Notes under the pieces: model-generated
Database searches by the model: none
What the model was told of the DNA's origin: nothing
Seen by the model: the letters and a program-made list of their open reading frames with translations, nothing else
Translations under genes and position numbers: made by a program
In this document: piece by piece, positions 15,441 through 22,973 of the stretch
Layout of the letters: every line of letters starts with the position of its first letter
Position numbering within the stretch: position 1 is the stretch's first letter
NCBI GenBank assembly: GCA_016934745.1
Contig: JAFGSF010000033.1
Location: 1-50,803, forward strand
Length of the DNA stretch: 50,803 nt
DNA from: Candidatus Aminicenantota bacterium
GTDB lineage: Bacteria; Acidobacteriota; Aminicenantia; UBA2199
Direction: 5' to 3'

Positions 15441-16879
15441 AGATCAAAAAAATCAATCGGTTGCTTTCCAATCCCCATGGAGTCATCGTCATCCCCCTGT
15501 TCCGCGGGCTTTCCCGTGCGGCTATCGGCGTGGAATTCCCGGAACTGCAAAAACTATTGCAGCAAAAAAAGATCCTTGGCAGGGATGGAGAAGCACTGTT
15601 CTGCAATTCCCTGTCCAGTCGGCGATTGTTTCTGCTGATTGCTGCCGGAGGGACTGACCGTAAAACTGACGCCCGCAAGCTTGCTTGCCTGATCATGTCC
15701 CGTCTGCGTGAAAAACACATCCGCCGGGTCCAGCTCTATTTGAGCAACGACACCCATATTTCCCCAGGCTTTTTACTCAATCTGATCGACTATCTGCATC
15801 TGAATAATTATCGCTTCGACCGCTATCTGAGAAAAAAAAGCAAACCCGTACAGAGGCTTGACCTGGTTCGGCGCGGAAAATCTCCCTGGCCGGCCGCCGC
15901 GCTGAATGCCGCGGAAACGACCGACCGCTGCGTGGTGTTCTGCCGCGACCTGGTCAACGAGATTCCATCCCGGATCACTCCCGACACTATGGTGCAAACT
16001 GCCAGCGACCTGGCCGCGGAGCACCATCTGGTCATTCAAGTTTTCAGGAAAAGCGGACTGGTCGAAAACGGCCTGAATGGCCTTTTGGCAGTCGGAGCCG
16101 CCGCCGCTTGTTCGCCGGCATTGATCTCGCTGGAATATGTTCCCGAAAAATTCTCGCACAGCGTCAGCCTGGTTGGCAAGGGCATCACGTTCGATGCCGG
16201 CGGCTTGAACCTGAAACCGGGAAACAGCATGGAAGAAATGAAATGCGACATGGCCGGAGCGGCCGTTGTCCTGGCTGTCATGAAAAACGTCGCCTGGCTG
16301 CGCCTGCCGGTGAAAGTCACGGCCTGGGCGGCACTGGCCGAGAACATGCCCGGCAGCCAAGCCTATAAACCCGGGGACATCATCACTTATGCCAATAAAA
16401 AAACGGTTGAAATCGTCAATACCGACGCCGAGGGCCGATTGATCCTGGCCGACGCCCTGATCATGGCCAGCCGCCAGAGGCCGGACGCCATCATCGAATT
16501 CTCCACTCTGACCGGCGCCGTCGTCACCGCCCTGGGCGACGGCATAGCCGGATTGATGTGCCGCAACAAAAAATTGCGAACCGCATTGCTCCAGGCCGCC
16601 GATGCCTGCGGAGAATTGCTGTGGGAACTGCCTCTTTTCAGCGAATACCGCAAGGACATCACCGCCAAGATCGCCGACCTGAAAAATGCCAATTACCATG
16701 GCGCGTCGTCCATCAAAGCCGGACTCTTCCTGCAGGAATTCGTCGGCAAAACACCCTTCGCCCACATCGATATTGCCGGCACTGCTTTCCTGAGCCGGCC
16801 CGGTCCATGGCTTGGCGTTGAGGGAGCGACCGGCTTCGGTGTGCGCCTGATGACCGAATACCTGAAAAACCTGGCTTGA
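15437..16879 (+). CDS. pepA: Leucyl aminopeptidase, M17 family
   Basis: 480 aa, a cytosolic zinc or manganese aminopeptidase. The catalytic core carries Lys248 and Asp253 in VGKGITFDAGGLNLKPG, Asp in MKCDMAGAA, and the M17 signature NTDAEGRL (328-335) with the metal-binding Asp330/Glu332 and the active-site Arg334. The N-terminal domain (about 1-160) is divergent, as is common in the family. It overlaps thiL by four bases and ends the operon. With Lon two genes upstream, it would finish breakdown of Lon-generated peptides; that link is inference. Confidence 0.94.
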   Translation: MKIKKINRLLSNPHGVIVIPLFRGLSRAAIGVEFPELQKLLQQKKILGRDGEALFCNSLSSRRLFLLIAAGGTDRKTDARKLACLIMSRLREKHIRRVQLYLSNDTHISPGFLLNLIDYLHLNNYRFDRYLRKKSKPVQRLDLVRRGKSPWPAAALNAAETTDRCVVFCRDLVNEIPSRITPDTMVQTASDLAAEHHLVIQVFRKSGLVENGLNGLLAVGAAAACSPALISLEYVPEKFSHSVSLVGKGITFDAGGLNLKPGNSMEEMKCDMAGAAVVLAVMKNVAWLRLPVKVTAWAALAENMPGSQAYKPGDIITYANKKTVEIVNTDAEGRLILADALIMASRQRPDAIIEFSTLTGAVVTALGDGIAGLMCRNKKLRTALLQAADACGELLWELPLFSEYRKDITAKIADLKNANYHGASSIKAGLFLQEFVGKTPFAHIDIAGTAFLSRPGPWLGVEGATGFGVRLMTEYLKNLA

Positions 16880-16910
16880 AACTCGCATGAATTTTTTCAT
16901 TTTGCTTATT

Positions 16911-16916
16911 TATAAT
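16911..16916 (+). promoter_or_regulatory. Perfect -10 box before the gene at 16934
   Basis: TATAAT at 16911-16916 with only a weak -35 candidate (TGAATT, 17 bp upstream). Predicted start near 16923 gives an 11-nt leader carrying AGGAGG (16924-16929). Confidence 0.45.
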
Positions 16917-16933
16917 CCGCCACAGGAGGAGCC

Positions 16934-17398
16934 GTGAGCCCCATATTCAGTGTTCATTCCCTAGTCCGGAATTTCCAACACCAAGGCACGCGTTACGAAG
17001 AAGTCAAGATCGACTGGTTCGTCCTGGAAAGAAAAAAGCCGCTTGTGCCTTTTGCGGCCGCAATCCAGGATTATGCCCAGTTGAACGAAAAAGAACGGAC
17101 TTTCCCCGAAGAATACCTGAACGAACAGTTCAGCCTTGAAGAAGCCGAAGCGCTCAAAAAATACCTGGACCGCCGACCGGCTGCAACGACCCGGATCGAT
17201 GCCATTGAACTTCCGGTCATGGCCAATGTCAGCGGATGCCGGCGTTTGGCTGCCGGCAGCGATGGCGATTTCTTGCCGTTGCACAAGGGAAAGCAATACC
17301 CCCTGTCTTTCAAGGTGGCAGGATATTTCAACATCCGCTTCGCTGAGCCGATGATCAGTGGCGACGACCGCGCCACCGTAGTCAACCGCAGGTCATAA
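16934..17398 (+). CDS. Hypothetical protein (154 aa)
   Basis: A soluble protein that I do not recognise. It starts at GTG 16934, chosen because AGGAGG lies 4 nt upstream. The first half reads like a compact cytosolic domain (VRNFQHQGTRYEEVKIDWFVLERKK, split by charged turns) with a helical FSLEEAEALKKYLDRR segment. The second half has SGCRRLAAGSDGDFLPL and LSFKVAGYFNIRF strands. No signal peptide, Cys pair or catalytic motif is evident. It stands alone between pepA and the DUF151 gene, each with its own promoter. Confidence 0.65.
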   Translation: MSPIFSVHSLVRNFQHQGTRYEEVKIDWFVLERKKPLVPFAAAIQDYAQLNEKERTFPEEYLNEQFSLEEAEALKKYLDRRPAATTRIDAIELPVMANVSGCRRLAAGSDGDFLPLHKGKQYPLSFKVAGYFNIRFAEPMISGDDRATVVNRRS

Positions 17399-17438
17399 TC
17401 CACCATCATAGCAGTGATTTGCTTTGCAATTTCCGGAA

Positions 17439-17467
17439 TTGACAAATCCCGATTTTAATACTATATA
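17439..17467 (+). promoter_or_regulatory. Consensus -35 promoter of the bifunctional-nuclease gene
   Basis: TTGACA (17439-17444), 17 bp, TATATA (17462-17467). Predicted start near 17474 leaves a leader of only about 8 nt with no Shine-Dalgarno before ATG 17482. Confidence 0.6.
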
Positions 17468-17481
17468 AAACATATCAAAAT

Positions 17482-17976
17482 ATGGAAAAAATCGTCGAAG
17501 TCACCATTGTGGGCATCATCATGGATCAAATATCGAAGTCCCCGGTCATGGTGCTGAAAGCAGAAAGCGATAAAAAAATCATCCCCATCTGGATCGGAAT
17601 GTCCGAAGCCAATTCCATCGCCCTGGAATTGGAGAACATTCCCTCTCCCCGGCCCATGGCTCATGACCTGATAAAATGCATCATGGACAACCTGCAGGCG
17701 GAATTGATCAAGGTCATCATTACCGATATCATCGAAAACACATATTATGCCGAATTGGTCCTCAAAAAAGACGATAAAATTTTGACCATAGATTGCCGTC
17801 CTTCTGATGCCGTGGCCCTGGCCTTGAAAAATGGAATTAAAATTTACGTTTCCCGACAAATTTTGGAAACATCTATCTTTGCCGACGTTTTTTCCAGTTT
17901 TCTTAGCGGCGAAGAAAAAATCGACAATTGGTTCAATTCACTGACGCCCAACGATTTCGGTGAAATCGAGCAATAA
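17482..17976 (+). CDS. Bifunctional nuclease (BFN/DUF151) domain protein
   Basis: 164 aa. The BFN/DUF151 fold covers about 5-135: VTIVGIIMDQISKSPVMVLK, IPIWIGMSEANSIALELE, RPMAHDLIKCIMD and the signature IDCRPSDAVALALKNGIKIYV. The plant founding member has RNase and DNase activity; bacterial members are mostly uncharacterised, so activity here is assumed from the family only. The C-terminal tail (about 140-164) is acidic. The gene is monocistronic. It ends about 55 bp before the mazG stop on the other strand. Confidence 0.88.
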   Translation: MEKIVEVTIVGIIMDQISKSPVMVLKAESDKKIIPIWIGMSEANSIALELENIPSPRPMAHDLIKCIMDNLQAELIKVIITDIIENTYYAELVLKKDDKILTIDCRPSDAVALALKNGIKIYVSRQILETSIFADVFSSFLSGEEKIDNWFNSLTPNDFGEIEQ

Positions 17977-18031
17977 CCCTTCCGAAGTTCTGAAAGAAGT
18001 GATAGTGTTAGTGTAAGCACCGGACGAACGG

Positions 18032-18808
18032 TTACGACTTGTCCCGCTCGGCCTTGGATCGCTGCCACAGTTCGTCCATTTCCTGCAGCGTGGCCTGGTG
18101 GACGTCCCGACCCTGCTTTTTCAGTTCGCTTTCAATAAAGCGAAAACGGCTGGTGAATTTTTTATTGGTTCTCGCCAGAGCGAATTCTGGATTGATTTTT
18201 AAAAGCCGGGCCACGTTGGCCACGGCGAAAAGCAGGTCGCCGATTTCATTTTCGGCCTCGTGGGTCCGACCGGCGCGGATTTCTGTACGTAATTCTTCTA
18301 TTTCCTCGTCTATTTTACTACAGGCTTTTTCGGCATCATCCCAATCAAAACCGACTCCGGAGGCCTGCGAAGCGATGCGGTTGGCAAGCAACAGGGAAGG
18401 CATGGTCGAAGGATAGTCAGAAATGACGCTTGGCTTGCTCTTTTCGGCCATTTTTATCTTTTCCCAATTGGCCCGGACTTCTTCGGCCCCATGAACCCGT
18501 GCCCGAGCAAAGATGTGCGGATGGCGGCGGACCAGTTTTTCGTTGATGGTCGCGATCACATCCCGGATAGAGAATTTATTCTTCTCCTCGGCCAGGCGGG
18601 CCAAAAAAACAATTTGCAACAGGACATCACCCAATTCCTCCATAATTTTTTCATCCCGGCCGCTGTCAATAGCTTCAATCAACTCATGGGCTTCTTCGAG
18701 GATATACTCTTTCAAGGTCTGCGGACTCTGCGCCAGATCCCAGGGACATCCACGCTGAGGATGACGAAGCCTGGCCATGATCTTCAATAATTTATTGAAT
18801 TCTTTCAT
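18032..18808 (-). CDS. mazG: Nucleoside triphosphate pyrophosphohydrolase MazG
   Basis: 258 aa, the usual two-domain MazG. The N-terminal domain has CPWDLAQSPQTLKEYILEE, the metal-binding EEAHELIEAID and EELGDVLLQIVFLA. The C-terminal domain has KIDEEIEELRTEI and EIGDLLFAVANVARLL. It hydrolyses NTPs to NMP and PPi, a house-cleaning role and, in E. coli, control of starvation signalling. ATG 18808 has GAGGAAAA just upstream. Its promoter is back to back with that of the DUF1844 operon. Confidence 0.95.
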   Translation of the reverse strand: MKEFNKLLKIMARLRHPQRGCPWDLAQSPQTLKEYILEEAHELIEAIDSGRDEKIMEELGDVLLQIVFLARLAEEKNKFSIRDVIATINEKLVRRHPHIFARARVHGAEEVRANWEKIKMAEKSKPSVISDYPSTMPSLLLANRIASQASGVGFDWDDAEKACSKIDEEIEELRTEIRAGRTHEAENEIGDLLFAVANVARLLKINPEFALARTNKKFTSRFRFIESELKKQGRDVHQATLQEMDELWQRSKAERDKS

Positions 18809-18840
18809 CTTTTTTCCTCAGAATACGGCAAATAGGAAAC

Positions 18841-18869
18841 ATCATAGCTGGAATCGATCTTGAGATCAA
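18841..18869 (-). promoter_or_regulatory. mazG promoter
   Basis: Minus strand: TTGATC (18869-18864), 17 bp, TATGAT (18846-18841). The leader to ATG 18808 is about 26 nt and contains GAGGAAAA. Confidence 0.6.
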
Positions 18870-18877
18870 GGGACTGG

Positions 18878-18906
18878 TTGAAGAAACAATTTGCTTATGC
18901 TATTAT
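18878..18906 (+). promoter_or_regulatory. DUF1844 operon promoter
   Basis: TTGAAG (18878-18883), 17 bp, TATTAT (18901-18906), giving a leader of about 12 nt with no Shine-Dalgarno. A second pair, TTGCTT (18891-18896), 17 bp, TAAAAA (18914-18919), would start at the ATG (18925) itself. The mazG -35 box lies only 8 bp away on the other strand. Confidence 0.5.
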
Positions 18907-18924
18907 ATTTTTCTAAAAATAATT

Positions 18925-19203
18925 ATGGGCCAAAACAAAAGATATCCGGAAAAACGCGACATTCGCGCCATAGTCATTCTTTTGGCCACTCAAGGCATGA
19001 TCCATCTGGGAGAAATCCCAGACCCACTGGGAGGGGAAAAAACCGTCAATATTGATGGTGCCAGATTTTTTGTCGACCTGCTGGCAGAGTTGAAACTAAA
19101 AACCCGGGGCAATTTGCTGGCGGAGGAAGCCGCTTTTCTCAGTGAAACCCTGGAAAACCTGCAAAAAGTAATAGCCAAAAAATCACATTCTACTCATGAC
19201 TAA
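18925..19203 (+). CDS. DUF1844 domain protein
   Basis: 92 aa. The sequence fits DUF1844: a short helix RAIVILLATQGMIHLGEIPDP split by a loop, then ARFFVDLLAEL, KTRGNLLAEEAAFL and a final LENLQKVI helix. This small family is found in Acidobacteria, deltaproteobacterial lineages and relatives; its function is unknown. The N-terminus is basic (NKRYPEKRDIR). It overlaps the TPR membrane protein gene by eight bases and heads a four-gene operon ending in ribF. Confidence 0.82.
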   Translation: MGQNKRYPEKRDIRAIVILLATQGMIHLGEIPDPLGGEKTVNIDGARFFVDLLAELKLKTRGNLLAEEAAFLSETLENLQKVIAKKSHSTHD

Positions 19204-20956
19204 AAAAATTGTTTTTTTCCTGGTCGGTTTGGTGCTGTTCGGTTCTTTCTCCATGGCAGCCACCAACCCCTGGAGCAACCTCAAAAAGATCTATATTTGC
19301 GATTCAAGCGCTGATATCCCCGCCGTCATGGAGAACTTGGCCGAAATAAATGTGCTCGAACTGTCCCCCGCCGAAAAGGCCGAGCTGCTGAAAAAGTTGA
19401 ATGAATTGGGCGACCGCTATTTCCAAAAAAGGAACTTTCCGCTGGCTCAAGCCTTTTATCAAAAAATTCTTCAGCTTTCTCCCCGGGAAAACTGGCCCCT
19501 ATTCAACAAACTGCAAAAAATTTACAGGCTGAAGGGAAATCCGTTGTGGAATTTTAAAAATATCGGTAGGCAATTGAGCCTGGTTATAGAAGATTTCAGC
19601 GCCTCATTCCTGTTGCTGAATAATTTTTTTAACATTCTTTTTTTTTCCAGCCTGCTGCTTTTTTATCTGACCATCGCCGTGATGTTCCTCAAGTATTTTA
19701 AATTGGTCACTCACGATTTCATCCTGGGGGGAAATACCCGATTCGAGACAAAAAAACTCATAATCCTGCTGATCCTTTTGCTCTGGCCGCTGCTGTTTTT
19801 GGGTGGTTGGGGATACTATCCTTTTCTGTTCTGCGGTTTCATGTGGGTTTATTTTGACCATGATGAACGGCTCAATATCAAGCGCATCGTGGCTATCATC
19901 CTGTTCATGACACTCATCGGCAGTATCAACAATTATCTGGAAAAAAGCCTGCAAAGCCCCGGTTTCCAGACCATAAAAAATGTATTCGCCGGTCACCTTT
20001 ATCCGGAAACAAGCTATAGCAAGTTTGACAATGAGTTGAAGGTCATGCAAGCCTGCGCCTATTACAACCAGCACCAATTGGATACGGCGCTGGACATATT
20101 GCACTCCACCCGTAACAATTTCAAATCAATCCTGAAGTTCAACCTGCTGGGAAATACTTATTTTAAAAAGGGGAATTTCGGCCAGAGTATTCAATTCTAC
20201 CGTCAATCGCTGAGCTTGGATGATCAAAACAAGGTGACTTTAAAAAATTTCACCCTGGCCCTGTTAAAAAATGACAACCCGGAATCAATTGAATTTTACC
20301 TGAAAAATTATCCTGAAATTCAAATTTATCGGGACAAAATAACGGTCCTGCAAGCCGTCAAAATTCCTGAAACTATTCTCTGGAAAAGGCTTTTGAATTT
20401 TTCCCGGAAAAATTTCAATATCTTGAATTTTTCGCTCAACATCCTCGTTGAATTTTTTAAATTCCCGATACTGTTGGCTTGTCTGTTCATGTTTGTCTAT
20501 ATTTCACTATTAAAAAGGCTGCTGCCTAATTTAGGGCAAAGCACTTTCTGCAATAAATGTGCAAAAATAATTAAAAAAAAATCGGTCGAACAATCCCACG
20601 CCCTGTGCGAGGATTGCTACCAGTTGTTTTTAATCAAAGACCCGATTTTTCTTGAAGCCAAGATAATCAAGGAAAAGGAAATCAACCGCAAATCCAGATT
20701 CAAATACTACTTCAGCATGATTGCTTCCCTGGCCATTCCTGGATTTTGCATGAATTTCAAAAATAAAAACCTTGTTTTCACTTCAACTTTCCTTGTTTTC
20801 TTCAATGTATTCGGTTTTTACCTCTTCAGTGCCCTGACTTTCAAGAATTTCTTCGGCACGATCCCCATGTTCATCAATTTTATCGGTATGATGGCCATCA
20901 TTTTTTATCTGGTCATTAATATTTATTCACTGCGCGGAGAAAATCATGGCTTTTAA
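19196..20956 (+). CDS. TPR and zinc-ribbon integral membrane protein of unknown function
   Basis: 586 aa. A signal peptide or first helix (4-21, ending SMAAT) precedes a periplasm-like region with a TPR-type motif (about 62-105, RYFQKRNFPLAQAFYQKIL). Two or three membrane helices follow (about 140-165, 185-245). A second TPR region at about 290-345 includes NTYFKKGNFGQSIQFYRQS. Another helix lies near 425-445. Next comes a four-Cys ribbon (FCNKCAKII...LCEDCYQLF, about 455-480), and then three C-terminal helices. The whole resembles scaffold proteins rather than enzymes. I know no named homologue. It overlaps both neighbours, so the DUF1844-TPR-DUF4388 set is co-translated. Confidence 0.75.
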   Translation: MTKKIVFFLVGLVLFGSFSMAATNPWSNLKKIYICDSSADIPAVMENLAEINVLELSPAEKAELLKKLNELGDRYFQKRNFPLAQAFYQKILQLSPRENWPLFNKLQKIYRLKGNPLWNFKNIGRQLSLVIEDFSASFLLLNNFFNILFFSSLLLFYLTIAVMFLKYFKLVTHDFILGGNTRFETKKLIILLILLLWPLLFLGGWGYYPFLFCGFMWVYFDHDERLNIKRIVAIILFMTLIGSINNYLEKSLQSPGFQTIKNVFAGHLYPETSYSKFDNELKVMQACAYYNQHQLDTALDILHSTRNNFKSILKFNLLGNTYFKKGNFGQSIQFYRQSLSLDDQNKVTLKNFTLALLKNDNPESIEFYLKNYPEIQIYRDKITVLQAVKIPETILWKRLLNFSRKNFNILNFSLNILVEFFKFPILLACLFMFVYISLLKRLLPNLGQSTFCNKCAKIIKKKSVEQSHALCEDCYQLFLIKDPIFLEAKIIKEKEINRKSRFKYYFSMIASLAIPGFCMNFKNKNLVFTSTFLVFFNVFGFYLFSALTFKNFFGTIPMFINFIGMMAIIFYLVINIYSLRGENHGF

Positions 20957-21926
20957 AGGAACTCTCAGAGAATTCAAAGTTCCCGATATACTCCAGCTTA
21001 TTTCCCTGCAGAAAAAAACGGGCATCCTGACCTTTAACAGCCTGGAAGGTTTTGTCACCCTTATTTTTGAAGACGGCAGCATCGTCGGCATTGACGCTTT
21101 TCCAAAAAAACTGGAAATGCGAGTCGGCCATGTGTGTGTCAAGCAGGAAATCATCAGTGAAGAAATGCTGCAAAGAGCCCTGGCCATTCAAAAGAGAACC
21201 AATCAGAAAGTGGGCGAAATATTAATCGGCATGGGCTTGATCGATGAGAACATCATTCCTGAAATGCTTAAAATCCAGGCCATCCAGATCGTCCTGTCTC
21301 TATTCAATTGGAAAAAAGGTGATTATAATTTTAAAATCCTGGATCATCTCAACAATGACCTGAGGCTGCTCAATCCGATCGCCGTCGACACCCTGATCAT
21401 GGAAGGAGTCCAGATGCTCGACGAGTGGCCCTTGATTAAAAAAGTCATTCCCAATGAAGATATTGTGTTCGAACCGGTTTTTTTAGGCAACAAAAAAATC
21501 GAACTGGTATCCGAATTTGATGACGACCGGAGTTCTCAAGACAATAAAACCATTTTTCTTTCCGATATCGAACTGAACCTGCTCAAGTATATCAATGGAA
21601 AAAATAAGGTCAAAGACCTCGTGGAAATGGGCCTGTTTACCGAGTACAAGATATACAAGAAACTGTTCAATCTATTCAATAAAGGCCTGATGAAGAAGAA
21701 GGAAAAAACTGAAATCCAGGAAATTGAGGAAAGAAAGCTGGCTGCCGATCTCCACTCCATCAATAATTTGAAGCTTAAACGACTGTTTAATTTTTTCCTG
21801 GCCATGCTGGCCCTTTCTCTGCTGTTGACTTTTTTTACGCCATTGCGGCCCATTCAAAACAACAACAAATTGCTGAAAACACAATTCTATGAACAATACC
21901 TGCGCATAACGCCGCCGGTTCGTTAA
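20946..21926 (+). CDS. DUF4388 (PatA N-terminal-like) protein with C-terminal membrane helix
   Basis: 326 aa. Residues 1-110 or so match DUF4388: the MAFKGTLREFKVPDILQLIS opening (a hallmark of the family), TGILTFNS, VTLIFEDGSIVGI and a second helical part, VGEILIGMGLIDE. DUF4388 is found in gliding, polarity and signalling proteins of myxobacteria and cyanobacteria, where it is thought to mediate protein contacts. The middle (about 215-265) looks like a small winged-helix (LNLLKYINGKNKVKDLVEMG). A single hydrophobic helix (FFLAMLALSLLLTFF) near 283-298 anchors the C-terminus. It overlaps the upstream gene by 11 bases. Confidence 0.82.
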   Translation: MAFKGTLREFKVPDILQLISLQKKTGILTFNSLEGFVTLIFEDGSIVGIDAFPKKLEMRVGHVCVKQEIISEEMLQRALAIQKRTNQKVGEILIGMGLIDENIIPEMLKIQAIQIVLSLFNWKKGDYNFKILDHLNNDLRLLNPIAVDTLIMEGVQMLDEWPLIKKVIPNEDIVFEPVFLGNKKIELVSEFDDDRSSQDNKTIFLSDIELNLLKYINGKNKVKDLVEMGLFTEYKIYKKLFNLFNKGLMKKKEKTEIQEIEERKLAADLHSINNLKLKRLFNFFLAMLALSLLLTFFTPLRPIQNNNKLLKTQFYEQYLRITPPVR

Positions 21927-21931
21927 ACCAT

Positions 21932-22831
21932 ATGAAATTTAGGACCCGACTGGAGAAAACCAGTGGAGCCAGCGCTGTGGCCATCGGCAATTTTGATGGT
22001 TTTCATGCCGGGCATAAAAAAATAGTGGAAGCCTTGTTTAAGACAGCCCGCCACGAAGGATTGCGGTCAGTTATCTTCACCTTCCATCCCCATCCCCGGA
22101 TATTTTTTAAACAACCCATCCAGGTCATCAGCACCGATTCGCAACGCCGGGAAATTTTACGCCGCCTGCAGCCGGATTACCTTTTTTTTATTGATTTTGC
22201 CAGCGTGGCCGACTGCCCGGCCGCCTCTTTTATCAACGATATCCTGATCGAAAAGCTGCAAATGAAATCGCTGATCATCGGTCATGATTTCCATTGCGGC
22301 CGCAATCGTGAAGGCGATCCGGCTTTTTTGCGCCGCCAGGCGGCCATCACGCCGTTTAAAATCATTCGCACCCCGGTCATACGCAGCGGCGGCCTGCGCA
22401 TCGCCAGTTCTGAAATTCGGAAAAAACTGGCCGCCGGAGCAATTTCAGAAGCTAACCGCATGTTGGGCCATCCGTATGCCATCGAAGGTCTTGTGGAAAA
22501 AGGCGCCGGACGAGGTACAAAGATCGGTTTCCCGACCATCAATGTCTCCACCGCCAACCAAATTCTACCCGCCGGCGTATTCCATACCCAAACGGTCATT
22601 GGCAAACAGCGCTTGCCGTCAGTGACCAATATCGGTTTTGCCCCAACTTTTTCCTTTGCTCAATCCGTTCCGATTAAAATTGAAACCCATATTCCCGGTT
22701 TCAAACGGATGATTTATGGGAAAAAAGTGACCATTTTATTCATCAGTAAAATAAGATCGGAAATAAAATTTGACTCCAGCCGATCCCTGGCCAAGCAAAT
22801 CAGCATGGATATCACCAGCTTGAAAATTTGA
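21932..22831 (+). CDS. ribF: Bifunctional riboflavin kinase / FAD synthetase
   Basis: 299 aa, full length. The N-terminal FMN adenylyltransferase domain has AIGNFDGFHAGHKKI (nucleotidyltransferase HxGH site) and the ISSxEIR-like IASSEIRKKL. The C-terminal riboflavin kinase domain has HPYAIEGLV and GRGTKIGFPTINV, the phosphate-binding loop. It makes FMN and FAD in the cytoplasm. It follows the DUF4388 gene by five bases. Its TGA stop overlaps the -35 box of the tig promoter. Confidence 0.95.
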   Translation: MKFRTRLEKTSGASAVAIGNFDGFHAGHKKIVEALFKTARHEGLRSVIFTFHPHPRIFFKQPIQVISTDSQRREILRRLQPDYLFFIDFASVADCPAASFINDILIEKLQMKSLIIGHDFHCGRNREGDPAFLRRQAAITPFKIIRTPVIRSGGLRIASSEIRKKLAAGAISEANRMLGHPYAIEGLVEKGAGRGTKIGFPTINVSTANQILPAGVFHTQTVIGKQRLPSVTNIGFAPTFSFAQSVPIKIETHIPGFKRMIYGKKVTILFISKIRSEIKFDSSRSLAKQISMDITSLKI

Positions 22832-22856
22832 CAAAAGATCGCTTTTTTGATAAAGT
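22828..22856 (+). promoter_or_regulatory. Promoter of the tig-clpP-clpX-lon-engB-rho cluster
   Basis: TTGACA (22828-22833, overlapping the ribF stop), 17 bp, TAAAGT (22851-22856). Predicted start near 22863 would place most of the 64-bp hairpin at the 5' end of the message, with a leader of about 110 nt. Confidence 0.5.
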
Positions 22857-22920
22857 TAAGTAACTTAAAGCAAATTATCCTAGAAAATAAACTAAGATAA
22901 TTTGTTTTCTAAGTTACTTA
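22857..22920 (+). repeat. 64-bp AT-rich hairpin between ribF and tig
   Basis: The outer stem is 11 bp, TAAGTAACTTA (22857-22867) with TAAGTTACTTA (22910-22920). The inner stem is CAAATTATCCTAG (22871-22883) with CTAAGATAATTTG (22892-22904), one mismatch. An 8-nt loop (22884-22891) caps it, and a small internal loop separates the stems. It lies 26 bp after ribF and ends 53 bp before ATG of tig. It has no U-run after it, so it is not a classical terminator. It may be a leader structure, a protein-binding site or a small repeat element. Confidence 0.7.
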
Positions 22921-22973
22921 TCCAGCGCAGCTGGGTAAGTAAGATTCGCATCACCCATTCAGGAGACATCACC

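Noticed and set aside
15773..16900. A 375-codon minus-strand open frame over pepA
   Set aside because: Antisense to a conserved M17 peptidase; the translated sequence shows no family resemblance and has the biased Gln/Gly/His composition of a shadow frame.
17403..17414. CCATCATAGCAG also found near 39708 after lepA
   Set aside because: A 12-base match in 50 kb is expected by chance many times over, and the flanks do not align.
22902..22973. Upstream start for trigger factor at ATG 22902
   Set aside because: The first codons fall inside the hairpin and lack a ribosome site; ATG 22974 has AGGAGA 8 nt upstream.
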